Source: Setophaga petechia
Lineage: Eukaryota; Chordata; Aves; Passeriformes; Parulidae
Assembly: GCA_024362935.1 (NCBI GenBank)
Contig: JANCRA010000010.1
Span: 6,316,501-6,380,500 of the forward strand
Length of the DNA: 64,000 nt
Reading direction: 5' to 3'
Shown: positions 23,283 through 37,508 of the stretch, piece after piece
How the letters are laid out: the number at the start of each line of letters is the position of its first letter
How positions within the stretch are numbered: the stretch's first letter is position 1
Program-made: the position numbers and the translations under genes
Notes under the pieces: model-generated
What the model saw: the letters and a program-made list of their open reading frames with translations, nothing else
The model's database searches: none
What the model was told of the DNA's origin: nothing

Positions 23283-26200
23283 CTGAAAAACAAACAGTGG
23301 TACAAAAACCATCAGCTTCTCCTGTACATCAACAGAAACATACAGGTAGATCTGGGTTTCATTAAAAAAAGATGCAGTGGTTGTTATAATTCCAAAGTCT
23401 ATAAAGCAGTATTCACTGTCTACACAAGATTACAAGGAATAGCACAGATTTTTAATAGCAAGTAGTCTGCATGTGAAAACATTGTGTTGATGCATATTCA
23501 TGGTGCAATAACATTAAAATAATGTGAACATAAGAAGCACAGAACCTGTATACATTACAACTCCTCCAGGCAAAGGCTAAGGCAAACTTGCTGAGAGGTA
23601 CACTGCCTTTGGTAAATCTGACTTCATTAAAATCCACTCAAAACTAAAAGTTACAAGAATACCAATTAAGCAATCTCCTTCCACACAGAGCATTTCTAGA
23701 AGCAAGACACTAATTCAAATACATTAAGGTTCAATTTATATAACTCTTACCAATCAAATTAAGCAGCCCTTTGATGAATAAAATCAGCACGTTTAGCCAG
23801 ACTGCAAAATGAATAATACTCACAATATATGGTAAGACATAGACATTCATATTTTTTCTTATGACAGAGAATTTTTGTATAAAAGTAAGTTTGATGAGTA
23901 TTTTTTCCCTAGTGTGCAACAGTCCCCTAAGTATTGACCACAATTTTTTCCCTAGATTTTCACAGTAATAAAGAGAGAGCTTTAAAGAGAGTTTATTAAA
24001 TCTTCCAATAATCACAGATCCTTTCAATCCTATCCAGTACAACTGCATCAACTCCAGTAACCCTCACTTGGTACATTTGCCAGCACATTATCCACCCTTG
24101 GCCCAAAGAAAATGAAAGCACAGTGTTCACACTACCTCCTTTGGCAGCTTGCTCCAAGGGCCACTCATCCCTGCTGCTAAAGCACATGGACCATGGGAAA
24201 TGCCTGATTTCAGTGCACAGCCACTGCTTTTTGTCACCCTTCTGCATTAAAGAGCCCTTTAGAGAAGTTCATTTTTTGCAGGGCAGGAATAGCAGTGATA
24301 TCCCCACACACAAATAAGTAATTTAACACTGTTAAAAATCCAAGAAAAAGTGCTGGAATCATTTTGTAGAACTCACAGTGAAATTTTTCAACAGCATTTC
24401 AGGAGCAGTTCTAAAGCTGTAAGGCTGTAGCAGTCTGGTACTGAGAGCAGCTGCCCCACAAACACACACACACCTGGGGGTTCCATGCAGGTGAAGCCAA
24501 GCTCCTGCTCAGTCCAGCTGTGATTTATCAGACATCACCTCCTGGCCCTTCTACACAGCTTTATGCTGGGAGTTCATGTGACCTTCCATTATAAACACTG
24601 ATCTATTTTCAGAATTATTACTTTTGTTAAAATGCTCCTTAATTCTCAAGCATGACCCATACATCTCACTATACACCTTTGCATGGTAATTTATGTAAGT
24701 AAATGATGTTCAGCAACTCAGATCATCCCTCTCTCTGGCTGTTTCACTCTCCCTGTCACTATTACTCCAATCTCCATGTATCCCACAACCCCAATCAGTT
24801 ATAATTTTAATTAATTTGCTACCAGTACTAATAACTAGAGATGGTTGAAATGCCACAAAGAAATCCATAAGAAACAGAAACAGATATTTCATGATTCTTT
24901 TGAGATGTCAGTAAGTTAAGAACATTTTACCAAATGCTTTAATGATAAGGTAAAATCCATTCTTTCAGTGCTTTTGTGATGTGTTAAGTGGAGAGCAGGA
25001 CAATACCAGACCTTGACAATATTACACTGACAGTCACATTACAACAACATTGCATCTTCACAGCTGCCTCTATCCACCTAACACATAAATCAATGTTACA
25101 TATTGTAATTTTAGATTTCCAGTAAGATGTAGTCTTCAACTTTCAAAACAGGGTTTTTTAGGGTTTCTTTTATTATTATTTCAGCTCTAATGAGCATTTC
25201 ATTTTCACACAGGAGCTGAATGCAATCCTGTGTGCCACAAAATCCTGTGCAGACTGTCCCTCGGACAATGGCAGGGAAGGGGCTGCCAAGTCTTTGAGTG
25301 AGCTGCCTGTATGGATTTCACTGATTAACAAAAGATTGCTTAGTGTGCTTTTAAAGCACCCAAAGAGGGATATTCTGGACATTCACTTGATGGTCTCTTG
25401 CAAGGTTTTCCGCCATTAATAACCAGAATTCTTTTAAAATTTGCAATTCATCTTTTCCTTGTTAAAGCCACGGAGAAAATCTGGTTCCTGTCACTCTATT
25501 CCAGTGCTTTTCAAGAAATGAAGCAGCCACCACCCCCCTCACCTCCCTATTGATCACCTGTTCCCTCATTCCAGCACCACTGCAGTAACAACCTTTACAT
25601 TCCTTCCCCTTAATTTGGAGTCCTCTTGAGTTTGTGTGAATAAATAATTAAAGGGACTTTGAGTCAACTGCAGCATTTGAGAACTGTGGAACAGGAAGAG
25701 GCATTTGGCCAAAGGAGATCCAAGGACAGGAGGCAGAGAGTGACAAGGCAGCAGTGCCAAGAGGCCACCCCAAAGGACCAAGCCAGCTCCAGTTCTCCCT
25801 CTTTTCCTTTCACATCACTTCTCCTAAACTTGCGGGTTTGTTTCTCACCTCCAGCATTGCTCTAATCTTTGAATTACTACTGATCAAGAACAGTTTACTT
25901 CTATTCTGCTGTTCTGTTATTATTCTGAGGTCTCAGTGGTGCTGATACTGTCAGGGTTGCTGGAACCTTTTTTACACTGGTGACCCACATTATGAACTAG
26001 TTAGTCAGCTGCTTCCCATTTCACAACTGCAAATTTATTTCTATGTCAAAGCAAATCTGGAAGAATAACCCTGTTTCCAATGACCTGAAAATCCACTGCC
26101 TTCATCTATCACTGCAGGTCTGTTTTTAGACAAAAATGCACACATTTAGGGTCAAGAAACTTAATGGGAATTCAGTAGCTTAATTTCTTCTTTTAAGAGC

Positions 26201-27278
26201 TATGTCCTTGGAAAAAGTTGAGTCTCCAGTGTGTCTTTTCCTCAATTTTATTCTCTGCACAAGGACGAGAGCACACACAGAATACAGGCAACAATAAGTC
26301 CAGTTTAGTAAGACTGAACTATCAAATCTGAATAAACTCCATGTGGAAATTAATTAAAAATCCAGTAGTTGTAACTGCCAAATGTTGTGGAAATGAAGCA
26401 CGGGAGGTACTGAGATGCAATCTGACTGCTCCATCCTGCTGCTGCCCAAAGCCAAAAAACCCCACAAAACACCCACAACCAAAACCAACAACCCAATACA
26501 AGTTTTCAGCTATTCTGAATATACACCAAACTCAGTTCTTTTGCATAAAATTGGAGACAAATTCATCAAAACTGAGGAAAAAAATTAACATTTTACCCTG
26601 CTGAGCTCAGACCCAAGAGGTGCCACATCAGAAGCAGTATCTTAAACAAAAGCTTATTTATTCCTCTTCCTCCTATATGCTATAAGTAAGCTCCAATTAC
26701 TGTAATTGCAGCATCTCCTCCTGTGCTAATTCACATCACAGTGAAACCACCTCTTGTGCAGCACTAAGCCAGGCTTTACAATCACTCTCATGATAAGTAA
26801 TTGCTACAGCTACTCAAATATAAGAACCACTGCTCTGACAAGCAAAGTCAAACAGCTTCTTGTTCCTTCACTTGAAAAGGAGGAAAAATGAAAGGAGAGT
26901 AGTGTCTGACTTCTTGGCTTCCCCCAAAGTGACTGAAAAGCAGAACCATACTGAACTCTGCAGAAAGGAAGGAAGCCATCACTGGGCTGGGATGTCAGAC
27001 TGGCAGCACGAAAAGGGGACAAAGAGGGACAGAATTCCCTGTTGGTGAGCAGGAGTGGCACTGTGCCCCCAGGCAGCTTTTGTTGTTGAGGTTTGTTTGG
27101 GATGTTCTTCACACAATCTGTGAAGATGACAACAGAAGGAAAGGACTGGACTGGTGAGCCCCTTGTATTCATTCATGGGCACATTTCATTACTGGGGGTG
27201 TTTTAAGGCAAAAATCCTGACTGAGCACCAGTTTGGGAATAGAGGTACAGCACTAGTAGATGCATAATGCCAAAGTAT

Positions 27279-27368
27279 GGACCTCTGCAATAAGATGCCA
27301 ACACCTGTCCCCAATTCAATTTTCTGTTTGAACTGGAGACTGGTGTTGGCATCCTTTTGCAGGGGTTC
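27279..27368. repeat. Long imperfect inverted repeat (hairpin)
   Basis: Arms 27279-27319 and 27328-27368 are each 41 bases and are separated by an 8-base loop. Pairing by hand gives 34 Watson-Crick pairs, 2 G-T pairs and 5 mismatches. The core of 12 consecutive pairs is GATGCCAACACC against GGTGTTGGCATC. The right arm includes the end of the probable LTR at 27344, so the hairpin spans the LTR edge. Confidence 0.9.
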
Positions 27369-27654
27369 CACACTGTTGTCTCCTTATCACAACAGTTCCA
27401 TACCTGCTTGGTGTTTCTCAGGGGCAGCTCCTCAGAGCACTGACTCTTCCTTCTTCACAAAGCAGCCACTGACTCCAGCTCCCTTCTCAAGGGACCACCC
27501 CACCCTTTTATAGACTCTTCTTCTCATTGCTTACAGCTGTGGCCTGTTAAGGGCAGGCCTGTTCCTAATCTTTGATAATTGGCCCAGCTGTAACTCCTTA
27601 GGGGTGAGATTACCTTCTACACTATCTTTATTTCTTATATTCTATCCCCCTACA
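27344..27654 (-). mobile_element. Probable solo LTR, 311 bp, 6-bp target duplication
   Basis: Read on the minus strand, it starts TGTAGGGGG and ends CCAACA, giving the TG...CA termini of retroviral LTRs. The hexamer GACTGG flanks both sides directly (27338-27343 and 27655-27660). On the minus strand a TATAAAAGGG box lies near 27505-27516, as expected for an LTR promoter. No internal viral genes or second LTR are present, so it is a solo LTR left by recombination. A 6-bp duplication would fit class II (ERVK-like) elements. The hairpin at its 3' edge leaves some doubt about the exact boundary. Confidence 0.65.
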
Positions 27655-30600
27655 GACTGGTGATAAAGAGTACAGACTAGGAAAACTAATTCTTTAACAA
27701 AGAATAGGAGATTTGTTTTCTGAAGCAGGGACAGCAGCATATTAGGGCTTCAATTTCGTTAGGCAGAAACCTCACATTTTATACCCTTCCCTTGTCCAGC
27801 AGCTGTTTCTCCCAGAAACAAAACCTCCTTCACCCTCTCCATTCCAATGTGCCACTGAAAGGGAGAAGGTACAAATATACAAATGCCCCCTAGTTTTTCT
27901 TATTCTCCTCAGTGCTTCTTATTTCCAGAGAAAACTGGGGGAACACTGAAAACCCTCAATATTATTAAAAATACCTCTGTCCTTTCTCAAAAGCCTTATT
28001 TAATTGGGTTTTCAGAATTTAGCATGTGGTCAACCCTTCTAAGAACATAGGTTATTTTAAAAATACATATTGGTCCATGATTCATGTAGAAGTGCTCAGG
28101 GAAGGGGTGATGTGGTAGTGGAAAAGATGATATAACAACTTGTATTTTAGACCTTGATCTTCTCTTGGTGCCTCCCCAGGTTTCTTTCTGACATTTTTAC
28201 TATCATGTAAAACCTTGCCTGCATGCAAAATACAAACTCAGGAACAAAAATCTGAAAATGCTGCCACAGAAGCCAGAAGTTTGCAGGAATAAGCTACACT
28301 TTCCTAGCCAGGACAGTTCATCTCCCTTCAGTCCTACTGGTTAAAAACAAATGATAAGCATGATATTATTTCATTTCTCCTCTGCCCTCCTTCCTGAAAA
28401 ATGTCTGTCCTTTCTTTAAAGAATGTTAACACACCTGACAGTAATTCTAGGCTAACATTTGAGCTGGCATATGAGCACCATAAACATTTGAAGATGCTCC
28501 TGTAAAAGCAGAGTATTTTGTCCCAGATAAATCTCAAGAACAAGCTCCACACAGCCCATCCAGGAGAGAGCCTGGGATGAGCTGCCCACTCTGTGGCAAT
28601 TAAACCTTGCCAACAATTCCCTTCAAAGTATCCCAGCCTTGGTGCACACAGCACATGTCAGAAGTTTAGCTCAGCAGTGCCATCAAACACTGCATTCTTC
28701 CTGCCCCTGTGAGCACAAGCTCTACCAGGACAATACATTGACCAGATCAATGGAATTATGTTAGGAATTACTGGTATAGGATCAAAGCATTTTCCTAAAG
28801 TTGCAAATAAAGGAGCTTGTTTCAAAACATGAATTAAGTTGGAAGAGAAACACCATGAAAGAGATCCCTGGGGCTTGGTGGGAGTGTGAAGGGGAGAGAG
28901 AAATGAACTACAGTCTCAAAACCTTACAGTGTGGTCAAGCTAATATTTGCATGGATTAACTTGGGAAGTTGTTCCTGTATCAAAAAGGAAGGGCACTGAC
29001 CCAGTAGAGCAGAGTTTTAAAGCCCCAGGAGAGCAGCACTAGCCAGTTTTCCAGAAAGCAATTACTGCTCCCCACCATCCTATTTGGAGGCTGAGGGAAA
29101 ATCAGGCTCTACTGTCCTGGCTTTCCATTTGTGCTGCACCCTGCAATACAGTTAATGATAACCACATGGGGCTTCTCATATTTGCTTGCACAACTTCACA
29201 GAAGAAAAAAAATACTTTTATTTTCATTGGCTAAACTGGAAATTGGAATTTGGAAATCTGTTCAAATCTCTCGAGTTTGTCAACTGCAAGAACATTACCA
29301 GAGTCAGTGACTGAAACGGTCACATCAGGACAGCACTGCAGCCTGGTGCTTTGAGAATATCCTGTAGGAACTTTCTGAAAAGGAAACAAGCCTCACTTCA
29401 GGCCTTCTGAACTTTATTTCATGAGCTTTATTTCATCTCATGTTCATGAAGAAAGCATGCACCTATATTGACATTTTAGTAATTTCCCATTGTGAAAAAA
29501 AATTAGTTTTACTCTTGAAAGATTATTTAAGCAGTAGGAGTATCCTCTGAAAAAGCTTTTCAAGTTTATTTTCTGCTCATCATGATTATCTTTTAGAGTT
29601 GCTAATTTTTGCTCATCCTCTTGGGAAAAAAAATCTAGGCTCTTCAGCTGCTGGAAGACTGACCTAATAACAAACCCTCCCAGAGCTCCACAGAGTGAGT
29701 CTCCATGCTCAGTGTGAGAGTGACAAGAACCACAGCACGTGCACAGAATGGACCCACGTCTGTGAGGAGCTCAATTCCCACTCCCAGTGTGAACCAGCAG
29801 CACATCCCAGACCCCAGCAGTGTTTGAGCAATCCACCATGGACAGCAGTCACTGCTGAGCCCTGGGGACAGGAGCACCACCCCTGCTGAACTTCCAGTTT
29901 GCTCACTGTCTCAACAGTGACTCATGGACTGCTTAACAATCTTCCTTTTCAGGCAAGTGCTCACACTGTGTGTTTGGTTTTCCCCCTTTTCTTTTGCTGG
30001 GGGAGGCAGGAGAGCTCTTTCCTGAGCTGTCTTATCCAGCAGCTCTGCAATAACCCCAACTCACAAACAACTGAGGCACAGTACACTGCTCTGGTTTATG
30101 GAGTGTATTTTATAAAGACATCTTAGAGAAAAGAACACTGAATCTGTGAGGGAAATCAATCTGGCCCTGAGAAAACGGCTCCAAGCAACACAGTTTGCTT
30201 CCTAGCAAATTTGGGCTTAATGCTCATGAATTATTAAATTAGCACATTGGCGAGGAGCCCCAGGGGAGGATTACAGAGCTTACAGTAAGACTGTTACTGC
30301 AAACACTGTGTTTCCATGGAAACAGAAAATAGTGAAAATAACTACCTGTCATTTCTCTTGCCACATTCAAGGGAAAACCACCACAATGTTAAAGTGTTAT
30401 TGAGGCTTGCAGGGGAAAGGGAGCTAAGCACCAATTACATTCTCCTTGGCTTCTTGTGACTCTGCCACACTTGAACATTTGAAACCATCATAAGGATTTT
30501 TCTGTTATTTCCATCATGAAAGGTACATATTTTTGTTCCTGAAAGGAATTTTGTCAACTAGAAAAGGCTTCTATTTAAAAAGAAGAAAAAAAAAAAAGAA

Positions 30601-33600
30601 GAAAAGAGAGAGAGACTTCAGTCATTGAGTGCAATTCCCCAGTGATGGTGATTTTAACTAATGGAAGGCAAAGCAGACTGACCCTGCCAGGTGGCAGGTG
30701 AGGGAAGCTTTGCAGGGAAGACTTCTAATTTTGGATTACAGGTATTTTGTAGAAAAAGGATTTTATCACCATCTCTACCCTGGGAGAAGCTAATGGTTCT
30801 GAGGTCTGGTACAGCAGCTGTCACATTTAATTCCTGCTCTACAAGAGCTTTGCACATGACAATTTCTGTCAGGAACACAGACCTGGCTTTTGAGGGGGAA
30901 TTTCCCCACAGAAAGAGCTGAAGCACAAGAGGATTCCATCCACTGAGCCTTCCTACAGACAGAAAATCACTTGGAAGTGCTTTCTCTGAGCTCCCTTACA
31001 CATTTAAACAACACAGATTTCCCCGCTGCCCCTCACGTGAGCAGAATTTCTTCCAGCTGTGTGTCCACAACACATTGTCAATTCCTCCTGAGCAGGAAAA
31101 GGGAGGAAGTTCCAATGACTGCAACTCATTGATTTCTTCCTGTTAACAGCTAAAAAATCAAAATAACCCTGTAGAAAACTCTATATCCCTGCTATTAGTA
31201 CATCATACTTGATCCCCAACCAAAAAAAAAGCCCCCACTTGTGGGGGAAGGATGATGGTGGTGGTGAGAGATTCAAAATAAGATGGATATTTGTAAAAGC
31301 TCCTGCTTTGGAATAGCTACATATTAATATTTCCATAGAAATTAGGAAAAACAGTAATTTTATAGAAAAGAATTAACATATTTAATAACACCACTTACAT
31401 CTCTAACAGCAACTTTCATACACAAATCCAGACAGTAGCACTTTCATTTGCATACACTATTAACAAGACAGAGAATAAACAGGAAAACCAAGCAAATGCA
31501 GATTCTAGAGAAATCCAGGTAATGAAAGTCAGCTGAAGCAACCAATAAAGAAAATTAAAATGCATCACTCCTCCTGTGTCCTTTTCTAAAAATCTACCCA
31601 CTAAAAAACCTTATCAAATACTCCCCAGGTTTTGTCTCAGTGATGACAAAACTTGTGTTTTCTAAGAGTTCCATGTTCCACCAGAAAGGCTCTTTGTCCC
31701 AGCTGTCTGTGTGCAGCAGACTTCAGAGACACAGAGATTTTCCATGGTCACTGCAGTGACCAGAACAAGGCCATTTTTGTGGGCAGCAATATTTCTTAAT
31801 GCTTGCTTAGCTCTTGAGGAAGTTCACCTTGAGCAGGGTGAAAAGCTCATGCTGCTCCCATTACCCTTGCTATGAATTATCTATGGCACAAAACTCAGAA
31901 AAATACTTCCCTTGAAATACTAAAGCCACAACAAACTGAAGTACAGGAGGAGCTGATGGAGGATTAGCTATCCCAATAGATCAGATTGCTAAAAGACAGG
32001 TAAAAAGATAAAGATGGGTTTTTTCATGACTAAGCAGAAGAAAAATCTCATTAGTTGGTAAGGTTAATCCCTAAGAAAATTTTCTGAATATTAAAGAAAT
32101 AATTCTGAGTGATACAAAGTTATTTTTTCCCAGCAGCCCAATCATTACACTGACAGTGAATGAGATAACTTTTCTATTTTAAAATAGCTATGCTATTAAA
32201 AACACAACAAAAGGAAAATTTAGCACATATTGCACAATAAAAGTAAAATATAATTTTCTACTTCCTTACATAGCAACTGGCAATAAAGGAACATGATAAT
32301 ATTTTAAAGCAATTAACTGGGGATAAATGCCCACACAGTGTCCCAGCACTCCCAGAGCCATTACTGGAGAGAAACAATTCAGAAAAAGGATCTTCAGGTC
32401 AGTTCCACATCCTGGGAGAGAACGCAGTCAGGCTGACACAGTTTTTACTGCAGATCCTTCCACATTAATTAACAACTGCTCTTTCAGCCATTCAACTTCA
32501 ACCATATTTATCTACCCAGTGACCCTTCTTTCCTCTTTCTGACTTTATTAATGCCAGTCTTACTCTTTTTTATTTTACCTGCTCCCCTCTCTCCATGTGC
32601 CCGAGCAGATTCTGGTGTCCAGAACACGCACAGGCTCAGGCAGGGGGCTCTGTGCAGGTGTTCCTGCATTAAGGATGCTGATCCTGCACATCAGAGCTGG
32701 GAGGGGACTCCAGCCCCTTCTCGGACAGGACCTGTGGGAAATTTGCCATTGCATTTGACATGTTGGCTCAGGGTTTGAAATGAAAGCTCCTGAGTGCTAA
32801 TTGTCTGCAATTAGCAAGTGCTACAGGAAAATTATTCAAGATGGCATGTGTAAGCACAATGTAATTTTAGCTACACTGCTCCTGCTAACATTTTTTTAGA
32901 AGCTGATATGCATCCCTATTGACAGTTAAAATGGAATAAAAAAAAAAAGACTAAATGATGATGAGAACCATGGAGCTAACGGCCATCAACAAACACAAAC
33001 AGAGACGAGGGATTCCTGTCAAATCTGTCAAGGTAACCTTCAGCAGCTTGGTACAGATTTGTACTCTGACGTCTGAACCAGGAATACTGTGTCTCAAACT
33101 CCTACTACAGAAAGAGTGAAAATCAAATTCCCTACAAATCCATCATTTCTAAATCCAGTGTTTCCAAGTGGTGCATTTCATTCTACTCTACCTAAACACA
33201 TTTTCTTTTTCCAGCCTCCCCTGGCCACTCTAGTGCAGTACTGGGGCTTCTACAGGACCAGGTTACACAAATGAGTAGCAATTTGAGAAAACTTCTAACA
33301 CTCACACACTGGTAAAACCAAACCCAGTCTGGTCATGCCCCACAAGTTTACTTGTTTACAAGAACACATTAAAATTGATAACTACATTCTCTGATAGTTT
33401 TATCCCTTTAGTACCTTGAACTATTTACACGTTTGTCTGCTGATTTTTATCACAGAAAATAATTTGGTTGGAAAATGACCCAAGATCCAGAGAGGAGTTC
33501 CAAATAGGAAATCATTATCTCCATTACCTCTGCAGTTACCACCAAACCCCACTGCAGAGCACTGACAGCCAAACACTGCCACTGAACATTTGACTCAGCC

Positions 33601-34487
33601 TTGAAAAATAGGGGCAGATGATTTTGTGTCAGATGACTTTTGAGCAGCTGAATCCAACTATCCTGCTGTAGACCCAGGGCGTTTTTTCAGTCCATAATTA
33701 TGTTTCCAAACCATGTTCCTCTCCTGAGAACTGCTTTGTCAATGGTGCTAAATCCTTAAGACAAGACTTGGGACAGACTGTACTGCTCACATTCTCCCCA
33801 TCATCCACCCACAAGCTGAGAACATTTCCACAAAAAACATCTTTCTGTACCACCTATTAGCAAGAGCTTTAAAGAGCAAGCTTATATTTTTTCTCATTTT
33901 GGCTACTGATTTTACATTTTAACACTGACATAGATGTTCCCAATCAAACTCCTAGCCCGTGTTGCAGTGTTTACAATCCCGTCTCACCCCACAGACATGG
34001 CAGCTCTTTAAAACAGACACTGCAGAGAACACCTGGTCTCTCAACAAAGGGTTTGAACAGTTTCTGGATGAGAAATGCCCACATGGACTTGCCCAGTGAG
34101 TGCCAGCAGCAGCACTGAGCACATGCCCAGGCCCCAGTCACGACGAGGTCGCTGCTATAACGGGAATGGCAAAGGCTCAGGGAGGAGGAGGAGGCAGGTG
34201 GAGGAGTCACCAGCAGAAATATGCACAACACCATCTCCCATGCATAATTACTGCTTAGGCCCCCAGATCTTCAAATTCAATCACATCAGAGTTTCTCTTT
34301 TGTTCTATTCACTCTCCATAATTAAGGATATTTCTAGATGACAAGAAAATTTTAAATCCCGGTGGTGTGTAAAATAGGGTAACTGGCTGAAGATGCAGGC
34401 AGAATGAAAAACATTCACATGTTTAAACATAAACTTTATAAAGAAAAAATAAGACAGAAATTGATTTCTCCTTTTCCATACTCAAAA

Positions 34488-34850
34488 AGCTGAGAGAACT
34501 GGGATTGCTCAGCCTGGAAAAGAGAAGGCTTCAGGGTAACCTGACTGCCCCTTCCAGACCTTGAAGGGAAAGATGGAGAGGGACTCTTGACAAGGGCTGG
34601 AGTGAGAGGCCCAAGGGGAATGGCTTTACACTGAGAGTGGCTTTAGATGAGATATCAGGAATAAATTCTCCCCTGTGGGGGTAGGGAGGCCCTGGCACAG
34701 GCTGCCCAGAGAAACCCTGGATCCCTGGAATGTCCAAGGCTGGGCTGGACAGGGCCTGGAGCAGCCTGGGACAGTGGAAGGGGTCCCTGCCCATGGCAGG
34801 GGGTGGCCTCTAAGGTCCCTTCCAACCCAAACCATTCTGGGTTTCTGTGA
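34488..34850 (+). mobile_element. CR1 LINE, 5'-truncated 3' end
   Basis: It contains typical CR1 3' landmarks in order: CTCAGCCTGGAAAAGAGAAGG, GCACAGGCTGCCCAGAGAAA, GTCCCTGCCCATGGCAGGGG, then AAGGTCCCTTCCAACCCAAACCA, split as AAGGTCCCTTCCAACCC and AAACCATTCTGG. It ends in a degenerate TTCTGTGA tail. It lies opposite to the DOCK3 transcript. No coding capacity remains. Confidence 0.92.
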
Positions 34851-35079
34851 CAGTTAAAATGGACTTAACAAATTTATTTTCAGAAAAAATCCCACTATCA
34901 TACTTCTGAATGTGTCATTTTTTACAGTTATGCATAATTCCCTGCATTTCCTGGAAAAATAAAGTTATTATATAGGTATCTAAACCTCACTCTTTTACTG
35001 AATTTAGTTTATTTTCACTCATCAAAATCATGCTAAAAATGTCAAGAAATGTAAATATATCTATTATTTGGTGCATCTT

Positions 35080-35990
35080 TCTAGCACAGATAACACTCTG
35101 CATCCCTTTGTCTACCAGTTTCCAGCTCCTTTAGAGCAGTTAATGCAGCCTGTATCTCTTTATTCTATCATTCTTTATCAAGTTCAATACTTCTCTTCTG
35201 TTGAGGCAGGAGGTGCATTCCCATATAACAGAACAAAATTAGTTGGCTCTGATGTGATTTGTGCTTGACAAATCTATGTTGACTTTACTTACCATCTCGT
35301 TAGCTGCTTAGTGCTAACAAGTAGTTTATTTGTTCCACAACTTTTCACATTTGTCATCGGATTGCAGCTGACCTTCTTAGGGAGATTGAGGCAAAACAGC
35401 CATTAAATACTCCAGCTATCTTGGAAACATCTGCTCATGGCTTAATGTCCCCTTTAATCTGTTCAGCTACTTCTTCATTTTGTAAAAAAAAATGGGTTTT
35501 TGCTGGTAAAGCATTATAGAATTATTCTTGTGTTTTTTTTGTCCTTGATGCCCTTTAGTAGTTCCATTTTTTCTACAAGTTTCTGTCTCTTCCCTGTTTG
35601 TACAATTTCATTTGTCCTGTTTTATACTGCCTTTCCAACCACAGAACATGATACAGACTTTCTGTTGTCTCCATATATTTAATTTTTCCTTCATACTCAA
35701 ACAATTTGCTTCTGTGCTCTTTAACAGGATCATTCAGAAACCCAACTCCCAAATACCTTTTCTCCATATCAGTTTACCTATCTCTATTTGATCTTTACTG
35801 GCCCCTTCCTTACTGAGTTCACCATCTTTACAGGAACATTTTCTTTGCTGCTACTCTCAACTCGATCACTCCATGATCACTCATCCCAAGGTACATCTCA
35901 CAATGGGGTATAATCATTGGCTATAATCCAAACTACATCAATTATCACATCATTTTCCAGTAACCTGCACTCAGCAAACAAACTGAGGTA
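35080..35990 (-). mobile_element. Fossil LINE-like (CR1/L3-type) sequence
   Basis: Stretches such as GATTTGTGCTTGACAAATCT near 35254 and the GAGGCAAAACAGCCATTAAA block near 35390 resemble, in antisense, ancient CR1-type reverse-transcriptase repeats of amniotes. The copy is heavily decayed with no usable frame. This is recognition from memory at low similarity, and the limits are approximate. Confidence 0.4.
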
Positions 35991-37224
35991 TTAAAGATGA
36001 GTCACAAAGTTGCTAGACTGCTGTATTTTGTATGCAAGGAAAAAAGAAATCCCAAATACTTTAAAACAGAGAGATAAGCTTTAATCCCTTTTTAAATCTG
36101 AGCCTTCAAGTTCTATTTATTTAGAAGTATTACTTTCTATATCTCTGTCAGGTTGAAAGTGAAGTAACTTTTTCCTTGTTTGCCTCTAGGTGTGACCCCT
36201 GTGCTGGCAGTGCTGTTATTCCTGCTGTCCACAGCTCCCCACTGTCACCCTGCTCCTCTGCTGACAGGCATTAAACACAGCAACATTTTTGTATTCAGAG
36301 CCTGGGGATCATCTCCAAAGGTATTTCAGCTGCTGCTCCAAACTTCTGATTGCTAACCCCCACCTGGTGCATGCTGTTGCTTCAGCCCTTGAAAAACACT
36401 GGAACTTGCAGCAATTCTTCACTTCACTCCCTGGGCAATAACTCCTGGCAGCAGCAGGTTCAGGGAGGTTTGTAATCCAGCACATGTCTGAGGCAGTAAT
36501 GCTGAAAGCCACTCAGCCTCCAGCACGAGCTGCTTGGGGAAGAAATTTATCAACCTCCAAACCATTTCAGAAGTCAATTTGTCCCTTTCATTTAGAGTGC
36601 AGTGTGCAGAAGCCCTGCTTGGTTTTTTTACCTCAATGTACTATTTCCCAAGAGGAGAGAAAATGTTTTAAAGTAGATATAAAAACATCATTCTAAATTT
36701 GTAGCAATGTGTTTGTCTGTTTTCTGGTTTCTTCTCCAAAACAGAGCTCAGCCTCATTACACATTTCTTCCCCAGCACTCTTTGGGTTGTAAGAAAATGT
36801 AAAAATTATGCTGTTATCACTACAGCAGACCACTGATGCTTAATACAAAGAGCTAAGTAATAACAACTGTTTGCACAAAAAAAGCATTACTATATATATT
36901 TAAATTTGCCTGGACCACTCTTTGTGCTTTTTCTCATTATAACAATTATTTCCTTTTTTTTTTTAATCACTGGCAAAAGCCTTTCCTTAAGGCTCTGCAC
37001 TCAGTGTTTACATACAAACTGCAGCCCAAGACAATTCATCTCCTTTCAAAGCAATTTCTGCTGGCAGCAGCTTGTCTGCCTGTCCCTTCCTCTTCCTAGC
37101 AGCTTTTCTCATCTCAATTATTTAATATTTTATTGCTTTGCAGTAGGAACTAGTTGGGTGTATCTTTTCTGTTTGGTTTTCCATTTTCATCTTTCCCTGT
37201 TAATAGCTATTTTCTGGTAATTCT

Positions 37225-37508
37225 CTCAAGAGAGGAATCACAGGCACATCCTAAACTGCATCCACGGGAGAGCCAAAAGCTGCAGAGATGGGAAGGCTCT
37301 GGAGGAGGAGCCTCGTGAGGAGCAGCTGGGGGCCCCTGGTTTGCTCAGCCTGGAGGAGACTGAGGGGAGACCTCAGTGGAGCCTCCAGCACCCTCCTGAG
37401 GGACTGGGGAGGGGAGGGAACCAACCTCTGCTCTCTGTGCCCAGGGACAGCAGGGAGGGCCTGGAGCTGTGCCAGGGGAGGTTTAGGCTGGATGTCAGGA
37501 ATACCATC
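37225..37508 (+). mobile_element. CR1 LINE fragment, truncated at both ends
   Basis: It contains the CR1 landmarks GAGGAGCAGCTGGGGGCCCC, TTTGCTCAGCCTGGAGGAGA, GAGGGGAGACCTC and GGTTTAGGCTGGATGTCAGG. The sequence stops before the usual GGCTGCCCAG and CCTTCCAACC segments, so the 3' end is missing. Short open frames across it are not genes. Confidence 0.88.
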
